Assembly: GCA_016840125.1 (NCBI GenBank)
Contig: JAEOSY010000569.1
Location: 1-11,664 of the forward strand
Source: Candidatus Helarchaeota archaeon
GTDB taxonomy: Archaea; Asgardarchaeota; Lokiarchaeia; Helarchaeales; HEL-GB-A
Length of the DNA stretch: 11,664 bases
Direction of reading: 5' to 3'
This document shows positions 1-6,153 of this stretch, one piece after another. Below the pieces are notes generated by a model, which had not been told where the DNA came from, did no database searches, and was given only the letters and a program-made list of their open reading frames with translations. Positions within the stretch are counted from its first letter, which is position 1. Every line of letters begins with the position of its first letter. The position numbers and the translations under genes are program-made.

Positions 1-174
1 GAGCGATGCTAATTCTGAGGGATTGGAAGTTTCAACACCCAAAAGTGCAACATAGACGGTTGCATCATTCCTATAGAAGCCCAGATTCTCTAGTCCACTG
101 ATTAATTCTTTGATCTTTTCCAATGCGGATTTCCCCTGTAAAATCGATTCGAATACTCTATTTCCAGATAACAT
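1..174 (-). CDS. N-terminal part of a probable TrmB-family transcriptional regulator (runs off the window)
   Basis: This frame is open from an ATG at 174 down to base 1 (58 codons), so the gene continues to the left. Seen: a start MLSGNRVFESILQGKSALEK, then a stretch ending LENLGFYRNDATVYVALLGV and SNPSELASL. The pattern of a helix, 'LGF..NDATVYVALL' and then 'SELASL' matches the first helices of the winged-helix domain of TrmB-type sugar and metabolite regulators (family knowledge). The sensor domain is outside the window. An in-frame TAA lies about 30 bases upstream and no ATG, GTG or TTG lies between, so the start is well defined. No Shine-Dalgarno site precedes it. A TATA-like box about 30 bases upstream instead suggests a leaderless transcript. 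An overlapping minus-strand frame (102-296) is rich in Tyr, Lys and Phe and is not the gene. The regulated target is unknown, and the neighbouring surface-protein operon is only a guess. Confidence 0.6.
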   Translation of the reverse strand, partial: MLSGNRVFESILQGKSALEKIKELISGLENLGFYRNDATVYVALLGVETSNPSELASL

Positions 175-199
175 TTGTAATACATAAAATAAAATCCTT

Positions 200-209
200 T
201 ATATTTAAA
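200..209 (-). promoter_or_regulatory. TATA box for the TrmB-like gene, leaderless spacing
   Basis: On the minus strand this reads TTTAAATATA. It lies 26-35 bases upstream of the ATG at 174, the spacing at which archaeal transcription would start at or next to the start codon. Together with the missing Shine-Dalgarno site this supports a leaderless mRNA. A second TATA-like string, TATAAAAA, lies further upstream at about 231-238. Confidence 0.4.
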
Positions 210-287
210 CTCTGTAATATTGAAACACTTTTTATACTCTATGTATTTAATGAGAATATTTTGGTCAGTTGGAAATGGAGATTGGAA

Positions 288-300
288 CAAGTTCAACTTG
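288..300. repeat. 13-base inverted repeat CAAGTT-C-AACTTG
   Basis: Two perfect 6-base arms around one central base. It lies about 115 bases upstream of the TrmB-like start and beyond its TATA boxes, where an operator could sit. A chance match in AT-rich DNA is possible. Confidence 0.35.
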
Positions 301-426
301 GGTAGGCGATATCAAGAGCACTAATTTGCCACTTACCTATCCAACCACTCTGAAGTGAAATGGAATGATTTCATTGATTTAGCTCTTCCAGATCGAGTAA
401 CACATCAATACTCGCCGCTATTCCAG

Positions 427-433
427 AAAAAAA
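427..433 (-). terminator. Oligo-T terminator after the PQQ-propeller gene
   Basis: Seven A on the plus strand read as T7 on the minus strand, about 30 bases after the TAG stop at 463. Archaeal transcription commonly ends at such T-tracts. It would end the two-gene surface operon before the TrmB-like promoter. Confidence 0.5.
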
Positions 434-462
434 GGATATAACATTTCACAGGTAGGAAGGAA

Positions 463-1719
463 CTAGCTCTTCGCTTTCCTTCTTCGTATAAGTAGGTGTA
501 CAGAAACCCCTATTGCAACTCCGATCCCCGCTACCAAAAAGATAATCAGCAATATTAAGAAGGGATCTACTTCAGGGGCGGTATTAATTAACGGAAAACA
601 ATACATTTCATTATCATCAGTTCCAATATAGATTTTACCATTCACAATAGCTGGAGATGAATGAATAAATGAAGTTCCAATAACCATGCCCCAAATGCTA
701 TCCCCTGTTGTTGTATTGAGGCATATGATTTTATTATCAATTCCAAAATAGATCATATCATTTGCGATGGCAGGGGAAGAGTAAATAAAATTCCCATACT
801 TCTTCTCCCAAACGATACTGCCGTTTTGGGCGAAAAAGCAGTAAAAAGTGCCGGCACTGTTTCCAAGATAAACTTTCCCATTAAAAACAGCGGGGGATGC
901 CCAAATCTTTGCGCCAGTATTTTTACTCCAGATTAAACTCCCATTTTGCGCGTCAAGGCAATATATGTAATAATCCTCAGATCCTACATAAACTTTACCA
1001 TATGCTACTACAGGCGAGGATACCACCGGATCACCAGTCGGGTAATTCCAAGTTTGGTTCTGGGTGCTCCCATTGAAACAATAGATAACATTTGAAGCCC
1101 CGAAATAGATCTGAGAACCATAAATTGCAGGCGATGAAATCATTAATCCAGCAACGGTAGCATTCCAAATTTGCTCACCTGTGGTGGCATTCAAACAAAA
1201 GAAATCATCCCCCATATTTCCAAAATAAACTTTGCCATCCTGCACTGCGGGGGATGATCTCACACCACCCAAAGAGACGTTCCAAATCATTGTGCCCGTA
1301 TCCCCGTCCAAACAGTAAAATTTTCCATCTCCGCTCCCAATAAATATTGTACCATTTACTACGGCAGGTGATGAATCTACTCTCCATCCAGTATTAAAGG
1401 TCCAATTTACATTACCTGTATTCGCATCAAGACAATAAACATTATGGTCATCACTTCCAAAAAAGATACTATTATTTACTACTGCAGGTGAAGATCGGAT
1501 GGATTCATCAGCGGATAGTTGTTGACTCCAGTAGGGACCCCGATTCTCTGTTAAAAGGGTGGATGTCACCCCAGTATTATTTAAAAATTTCCGGAATTTT
1601 ACCCATTCGTCGCCTTGGCTATCGCTGGTGATCGATGATTGGTTAAATACCGTCAATTGGAAAAATAAACTACTATATACTATAAAAACGAGTAAATAAA
1701 ACCGTAAATTTCTTTTCAT
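463..1719 (-). CDS. Membrane-anchored eight-bladed PQQ-like beta-propeller protein
   Basis: 418 residues. An N-terminal hydrophobic segment (about 6-25) acts as signal peptide or anchor. Eight repeats of about 40 residues follow, each with an SSPA strand (76, 116, 155, 195, 234, 274, 314, 354), a 'VYFG' strand, a 'YCLDAxTG' turn and a Trp strand. The first Trp strand (YWSQQ, W64) precedes the first SSPA, while the eighth repeat lacks its own, so the ring is probably closed by the N-terminal strand. A membrane segment (about 386-410) and basic tail LIRRRKAKS follow. Most of the chain should be extracellular. The PQQ-like (YWTD/BamB-type) fold is clear. Bound cofactor or enzyme activity cannot be inferred, and a scaffold or ligand-binding role is likelier. 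The ATG overlaps the upstream stop as ATGA, and an AGAGGA site lies 7 bases upstream, so it is translationally coupled to the 1290-residue surface protein. Confidence 0.85.
   Translation of the reverse strand: MKRNLRFYLLVFIVYSSLFFQLTVFNQSSITSDSQGDEWVKFRKFLNNTGVTSTLLTENRGPYWSQQLSADESIRSSPAVVNNSIFFGSDDHNVYCLDANTGNVNWTFNTGWRVDSSPAVVNGTIFIGSGDGKFYCLDGDTGTMIWNVSLGGVRSSPAVQDGKVYFGNMGDDFFCLNATTGEQIWNATVAGLMISSPAIYGSQIYFGASNVIYCFNGSTQNQTWNYPTGDPVVSSPVVAYGKVYVGSEDYYIYCLDAQNGSLIWSKNTGAKIWASPAVFNGKVYLGNSAGTFYCFFAQNGSIVWEKKYGNFIYSSPAIANDMIYFGIDNKIICLNTTTGDSIWGMVIGTSFIHSSPAIVNGKIYIGTDDNEMYCFPLINTAPEVDPFLILLIIFLVAGIGVAIGVSVHLLIRRRKAKS
586..1530 (-). repeat. Eight PQQ-like propeller blades of about 40 residues
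   Basis: Within the 418-residue protein (residues 64-378). Every blade carries Cys at the same place before the Asp/Asn turn (C96, C136, C175, C214, C254, C294, C333, C374). The repeat consensus is roughly SSPAxxNGxIYxGxxDxxxYCLDxxTGxxxW, and the blades are still similar enough to suggest expansion by duplication. Confidence 0.75.
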
Positions 1720-4700
1720 GTTAAATTCCTCTTTTGATTTTTATTACTAAGTCTTTTCATCCGTTTCTTCCGCCTTTTTATAATCACTATCAAGGAGATT
1801 GGCACAACACCTATAATAAAACCTAACACTACTATTAGCACCCAATCATTCGGCGGGCTTTGAGCTGTAAATTCGAACGAATCAGTAAGATTGCCAACAT
1901 TTCCAACTACATCTGTCCCATTCGCATTGATAATATAAATCCCATCTTTTTCAGGCGTAAAATTACCGACCCATTGGTTCGCCCCTTGATAAACCATCTC
2001 AATATTTTGAAAAAAACCATCAGGATCCGAGATATGAACTTCAAGGAGGTTAATACTCTCGGTTGAATTTGTTATTGTTATAATAACCAGGTTATTTATC
2101 TGGGAAACATCAATCCCTAGAACTGGTGGATCGAGATCCCCTTCGAGTTGCCTTGTATCATACTGGGTGACCCCTATTAAATTAGTGCCATTTACTCGGA
2201 CGGTGTATAGACCTGTGAAAGAAACTGTAATGTTACCAATCCATTGACTCATTCCTTGGTAAATCATTGGAATATACTGAAAAAAACTATTGGGTCCAGA
2301 AACATTTGCTAGAATACCTGCAGAAGTTAAAATCGAAGAATTAACCACTGTGATCTGTGTGAGCCCGTTGCTCGGATTGGGTGAAATCGCGGTGATATTT
2401 ACAAAGTAATTGATCGGGATAGAGACCGAAAACCATATTTCCCGCATTGAAATTATGTTATATGAGTTATTCGCAAATACTTGGAGGTAATAGACACCAT
2501 TTGACCATTGAAGTATTGTAGAATTGGTGAAATTTACACCGTTATATGTTAAAGTAATATTGTTAGACCAATTACTCCCCCCATCTGTACTGGTTCTATA
2601 CCAACAAGTTGCAATTTCTGAGGAATTTGATACAGTAATTGGAATGAATCCATTTGAATAGGAATTATTTTCAGGCGTTAAGAGGTTAATAGAAGGTAAG
2701 ATCGTCGTATTAATGGTAAACCATTCGTCATTCTGAAAAATGTCCCCATATGAATTATTACAAAACACTTGCAACTGATAGCTTCCAGCTCCCCATAAAA
2801 GGAGGGAACTATTAGTAAAATAACTGCCATTCCATGATAATGTAGTGTTCACAGACCATCCTACCCCAGTTGTGGTACGGTACCAAACTGACTCGACAGA
2901 ACTGACATTTTCGATGACAATGGGAACTGTTGGGTTATTGTATGTTACATTTTGTGGTATCAAAATAGATAGAAATCCACTTAGATTTAAATTACCCCAG
3001 GTACTTGCATTATTAGGATCTCTATTGAGTGGCCAATCAGCGAGATCTCCAGTATCATCGTCATACACCGAAATTGAGATACCAAGGACTTCGCCTGTTG
3101 AAGAGGGTATGATATTAAGGGGGATTTGCATTTCATAAATTGCACTTCCCGTCGAATAGTTTACCCTTCCTAAAAATCCAGCGGGAGGTGTTCCACTAAT
3201 CCAAAACGCCCCCTGCCAGTATTGATACCCTGTTATGTCATCTCCGTAAACAATAAAACAATGCTCTTGACCACCATTTAAATTATGATCATGGTTTTCA
3301 TCTACGAAAACTGAAAAGGAATCAAACATAGTTTGAGATGAGTCTCCTGATTCATTACAGGCTAAAAATAAGTGCGATGAATTGGTTTTTAAATAAAAAT
3401 GAGAAGTTTTCGTTGAGACGGTTCGATTAAAGGTAATTTTCTCCCACTCTCCTGGATTCAGGGTGCCATCAATGTTGGGAGGTGTAATTAGAAAATCTGT
3501 CATATAAGAATCTTTTAATATTTCCACAATAAAACTAGCTACTCGCCTAGATACTTTTCCATACGAGTTATTTGCATAAACTTGGAGTAAATAATGATTA
3601 TTCGTCCAAATTGTTAAATTTACAAAAGATGAACCGTCAAAAATTAAAGTATAATTTGTAGTCCAATCTGCCCCTCCATTTATACTATATCGAAACCATG
3701 CCTGATGCACTTCGGTTGAATTAGTAATATTTATAGGAAATGTTGGGGTGTTATATGTGGTATTGAGGGGCGAAATTAATTGAATGGATGGACCCAGTGT
3801 TGGGGCTGAAATAAAGAGGAGTTTGACAGCAATATTGTTTGATTCATTACTTTCGGAGATTAAATCATCCGGATCAACGCTCACTATGATGTTATGATTG
3901 CCCAAGTATCCACTCGTGTTCCATTGCGCCGAAACATAGACAGGGGCGTAATAATCTATATTCACTGATTGATTTGTAATCAAATTACTAGGATTTTGAG
4001 TATCATAATAAATTGATACTTTACAATTGGTTACGTTCGCATTCCCTTCATTTAAAATCGTACAATTGATGGTTACATTCTGCCCTTGGTTTGGTGTTTG
4101 TGGGGTAAATGCAATACCAGATGTTGTAATAGTCAAGTCGGGATAAATATTCTCCTGCATCATCATTAACTTATCTATCGAATCAGTCACGAGGAGCTTA
4201 TCAAAGGAATCTTGAGAAAAATTTGCTGTCGTTATTTGGAAATATTGGTTTGTGGTGGTAACTTGTTTATTGAAGATAAGCGTACCATTTAATCCATTCA
4301 AAGCACTTACCCATTTTCCGTTATAATCCCCATATGCGACATCAAGCTTATTATCTCCATCAAAATCAGCGATAGCTATAGTATTTACAGAACCTCCCTT
4401 GCTCCAAATTTCCCCACCCGTTTGATTTAACACGTAAATTTTATAATTTGGTCCAGATCCTCCTCCACATCCAGCAATAATTTTAGGATTAGTATCATTA
4501 TATAAATCAGCAATTGTTATATCATAAATTGGGTTGAAGTCACCAGGGGTCGAGAAATTCCACAGCGATTTACCATCACTGCCATTAATTGCGGTAACCG
4601 CTACAGAACCATCAATAACTTTTGATAGCCCAACCAGGATATCCGCACAAGAATCGCCATTAATATCACCAGTAGCGAGAGAATATCCTTTATAAGGTAG

Positions 4701-5588
4701 GGTAGTGTTCCATATTGGCTGACCATTAGTAATATTTATGGTCTGAATTGTATAGTCCGATAGGCAGATTACATCGTCCTGATCATCATTATCTATATCT
4801 GCAATCGCCAAGAAATCAGTTTTGTCATTAGGTGCGTTTTGCTTCCACAAAAGACTTCCATTTATTCCATTTATCATAAAAATTTCAGCTTCATTTACAT
4901 AAGGTGTCCCACTTGTTCCAACGACTATTTCATATTTCCCATCAGAATTGGTATCGCCAATTGCTGCTGCACGTATGTCATTAGGACCTCTCGTCGTTAA
5001 AAGAAGCGGATCCCAAAATTTCCCGTATTCCCAAATATCCGCATTCCAGATTATTGATTGAGTAATGGGATTAATCGTAGTAATGTTCGCTTTTATCCCC
5101 CCATAAATTGAAGCATTGTAGGATCTATGTGGAATTACGATTTCATTCTGCGAATCTCCTTGAATATCTGTAATGAAGAGCAATCCTTCGCGCTTTCCTA
5201 TGGCAGATGAGGGATCAAACGCTGATACAAGACCCTGAGAACTCACATTCCAAAGTTGCTGGCCATTGGAGCCGTTGAACACCATTAAGTAATCGGTTGT
5301 GCTGTTCAATGTAACAATAACTTCAGGGTTTTCGCCATCCGTGAGAACTCCGAATTGAATTGCATCAATGGTGGTCTCGCTTTCTTGCCCAATAATAGTG
5401 AGTGGTGAATTGTCCCAGACAATGTAGGACTCATTCGTATAAAGGGATTGTATATTTGAATTGGATAAAGGATTTAGTTTCGCACGATTTCCTTGGGAAA
5501 AAAGGTTGTAAAAGCTGGTTGAGCTAAAAATTAGTGTGGTTATAATAAAGACTGTCATGATTTCCCTTAACTTCCCTAATCTTTTCAT
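1716..5588 (-). CDS. Large membrane-anchored surface protein: FG-GAP/PQQ propeller, CARDB, Ig-like repeats and CBM9/DOMON-like domain
   Basis: 1290 residues from the ATG at 5588. This start follows an AAGGAG site by 9 bases and gives a signal peptide (about 8-30). An upstream GTG at 5675 would add 29 residues with no ribosome site and is less likely. Domains seen: propeller-like repeats about 70-482 with Asp-rich FG-GAP loops (DTNSDGKYE 212-220, DIDNDDQDD, DINGDSCAD, DFDGDNKLD) mixed with PQQ-type 'NGxxGxxLW' turns; CARDB domain about 484-594 ('NEGNANV', 'NESNN'); Ig-like repeat about 600-689; CBM9/DOMON-like module about 700-870 starting IDGTLNPGEWEK; four more Ig-like repeats about 871-1242; membrane helix about 1249-1270; tail KRRKKRMKRLSNKNQKRNLT. 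I count over fifty N-x-S/T sequons, so heavy N-glycosylation is expected outside the cell. Adhesion, carbohydrate recognition or S-layer association is inferred. It is the first gene of the operon. Confidence 0.85.
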   Translation of the reverse strand: MKRLGKLREIMTVFIITTLIFSSTSFYNLFSQGNRAKLNPLSNSNIQSLYTNESYIVWDNSPLTIIGQESETTIDAIQFGVLTDGENPEVIVTLNSTTDYLMVFNGSNGQQLWNVSSQGLVSAFDPSSAIGKREGLLFITDIQGDSQNEIVIPHRSYNASIYGGIKANITTINPITQSIIWNADIWEYGKFWDPLLLTTRGPNDIRAAAIGDTNSDGKYEIVVGTSGTPYVNEAEIFMINGINGSLLWKQNAPNDKTDFLAIADIDNDDQDDVICLSDYTIQTINITNGQPIWNTTLPYKGYSLATGDINGDSCADILVGLSKVIDGSVAVTAINGSDGKSLWNFSTPGDFNPIYDITIADLYNDTNPKIIAGCGGGSGPNYKIYVLNQTGGEIWSKGGSVNTIAIADFDGDNKLDVAYGDYNGKWVSALNGLNGTLIFNKQVTTTNQYFQITTANFSQDSFDKLLVTDSIDKLMMMQENIYPDLTITTSGIAFTPQTPNQGQNVTINCTILNEGNANVTNCKVSIYYDTQNPSNLITNQSVNIDYYAPVYVSAQWNTSGYLGNHNIIVSVDPDDLISESNESNNIAVKLLFISAPTLGPSIQLISPLNTTYNTPTFPINITNSTEVHQAWFRYSINGGADWTTNYTLIFDGSSFVNLTIWTNNHYLLQVYANNSYGKVSRRVASFIVEILKDSYMTDFLITPPNIDGTLNPGEWEKITFNRTVSTKTSHFYLKTNSSHLFLACNESGDSSQTMFDSFSVFVDENHDHNLNGGQEHCFIVYGDDITGYQYWQGAFWISGTPPAGFLGRVNYSTGSAIYEMQIPLNIIPSSTGEVLGISISVYDDDTGDLADWPLNRDPNNASTWGNLNLSGFLSILIPQNVTYNNPTVPIVIENVSSVESVWYRTTTGVGWSVNTTLSWNGSYFTNSSLLLWGAGSYQLQVFCNNSYGDIFQNDEWFTINTTILPSINLLTPENNSYSNGFIPITVSNSSEIATCWYRTSTDGGSNWSNNITLTYNGVNFTNSTILQWSNGVYYLQVFANNSYNIISMREIWFSVSIPINYFVNITAISPNPSNGLTQITVVNSSILTSAGILANVSGPNSFFQYIPMIYQGMSQWIGNITVSFTGLYTVRVNGTNLIGVTQYDTRQLEGDLDPPVLGIDVSQINNLVIITITNSTESINLLEVHISDPDGFFQNIEMVYQGANQWVGNFTPEKDGIYIINANGTDVVGNVGNLTDSFEFTAQSPPNDWVLIVVLGFIIGVVPISLIVIIKRRKKRMKRLSNKNQKRNLT
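1863..3791 (-). repeat. Ig-like repeat region interrupted by a CBM9/DOMON-like module
   Basis: Two repeat types are visible. Type 1 occurs three times (residues about 600-689, 871-960, 964-1056) and shares PI.I.NSSE, W(Y/F)R, W..N.TL, NG..F.NST and LQV(Y/F)(A/C)NNSYG. Type 2 occurs twice (about 1061-1153 and 1155-1242) and shares FFQ(Y/N)I.M(I/V)YQG..QW(I/V)GN and NGT. The CBM9/DOMON-like module (residues 700-870, bases 2979-3491) sits between the first and second type 1 copies. Confidence 0.7.
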
Positions 5589-5597
5589 TTTTAAGGT

Positions 5598-5636
5598 CTC
5601 CTTGAAGTTGATTGTTTGATATATTCTAAAAATAAA
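5598..5636 (-). promoter_or_regulatory. Shine-Dalgarno site and possible TATA box of the 1290-residue gene
   Basis: The minus strand reads AAGGAG at 5598-5603, nine bases before the ATG at 5588, which decides the start. A TATA-like TTTATTTTTA lies at 5627-5636 and would start transcription just upstream of the ribosome site. The surrounding A/T runs make the TATA assignment uncertain. Confidence 0.45.
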
Positions 5637-5710
5637 TTTTATTTTTTTATTTTGTAAGTTAAAGCAAAAAAACACTCATTTTTTTCCAAGTAGATCATAG
5701 ATGAATTATT

Positions 5711-5720
5711 CCTTATAAGG
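5711..5720. repeat. Perfect palindrome CCTTATAAGG
   Basis: A fully symmetrical 10-base site in the divergent region, about 120 bases from the minus-strand gene start. It could be a regulator half-site or a TATA-like element. Function is unproven. Confidence 0.3.
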
Positions 5721-6045
5721 TTTTATTTTTCAATTTACGGAATAATTTACACAATTAAAATCCACCCTGTAACTAGATTTATCCTAAAATTAAGGAAATG
5801 TGCTTGTTTTCAAGCTAATTGATTAAATAATAGCTGATTCTATACCCACTTAATCCAATGGAACGGAATATTCTTATTAAAAGAAGATTGACTGTTAGAT
5901 GCGATTTTGAGCCCAAAACTACAAACTATTTTTATCTATGAGAAAAAATACGCCTCATACTAAAATAATTTCAACTATTAACTATTCAAATCGAAGAAGT
6001 ATGAAATAATACCATCCAAAACACCTTTTTTTTTGAATAAAAAAA

Positions 6046-6058
6046 GTATCAATGATAC
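6046..6058. promoter_or_regulatory. Dyad GTATC-AAT-GATAC beside the TATA box, possible operator
   Basis: Perfect 5-base arms around AAT, ending 8 bases before the TATA box at 6067. It abuts an A/T stem (6025-6046: C then T7 pairing with A7 then G, loop TTGAAT). A dyad at the edge of the BRE/TATA region is where an archaeal repressor or activator dimer could act. Inference only. Confidence 0.4.
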
Positions 6059-6075
6059 GAAAAAAGTTTATATAC
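6059..6075 (+). promoter_or_regulatory. BRE and TATA box of the 1007-residue gene
   Basis: TTTATATA at 6067-6074 is preceded by a purine-rich, BRE-like GAAAAAAG. Transcription would begin near 6097-6100, giving a leader of about 55 bases before the TTG at 6154. It is the clearest TATA box in the window. Confidence 0.6.
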
Positions 6076-6153
6076 TTGATCAAAAAATATTCAAATTAAA
6101 TCTTTTCTAAATTTATAAAATATTTATTACGGATTTCACGGAAGGAATAAATT

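Larger units (their letters stand above)
175..462. other. Intergenic region between the TrmB-like gene and the PQQ-propeller gene
   Basis: This 288-base gap holds the TrmB-side TATA boxes (200-238), a 13-base inverted repeat (288-300) and the oligo-T terminator of the propeller gene (427-433). A short minus-strand frame around 369-443 could encode a peptide ending GIAASIDVLLDLEELNQ, but it has no usable start and only about 25 codons. I see no tRNA or other RNA gene. Confidence 0.5.
5589..6153. other. Divergent intergenic region between two surface-protein genes
   Basis: 565 bases, strongly AT-rich, with start signals for both directions at its ends. It contains a perfect 10-base palindrome CCTTATAAGG (5711-5720), an A/T stem (6025-6046) and a 13-base dyad (6046-6058) next to the plus-strand TATA box. 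A plus-strand 27-codon frame (5858-5941) has an ATG but no ribosome site and I do not call it. No RNA gene is recognisable. Confidence 0.5.

Noticed and set aside
102..296. Minus-strand 64-codon frame overlapping the TrmB-like start.
   Set aside because: Rich in Tyr, Lys, Phe and Asn with no domain pattern; a different frame at this place gives a clear winged-helix start.
369..443. Minus-strand peptide ending GIAASIDVLLDLEELNQ after the propeller gene.
   Set aside because: About 25 codons with no usable start codon and a poly-T terminator running through it.
2845..3138. Plus-strand 97-codon frame inside the 1290-residue gene.
   Set aside because: Antisense shadow of a well-supported coding region with conserved domains.
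5589..5675. 29-residue N-terminal extension of the 1290-residue protein from a GTG at 5675.
   Set aside because: No ribosome site before the GTG, while the internal ATG has AAGGAG at nine bases and begins a normal signal peptide.
5711..5720. CCTTATAAGG fits the eukaryotic CArG box CC(A/T)6GG exactly.
   Set aside because: No known archaeal MADS-box counterpart, and such a 10-base palindrome is likely by chance in AT-rich DNA; kept only as a palindrome.
5858..5941. Plus-strand 27-codon frame starting MERNILIKRR in the divergent region, with an AT-rich box about 30 bases upstream.
   Set aside because: No ribosome site, very short, no family pattern; AT-rich boxes are everywhere in this region.
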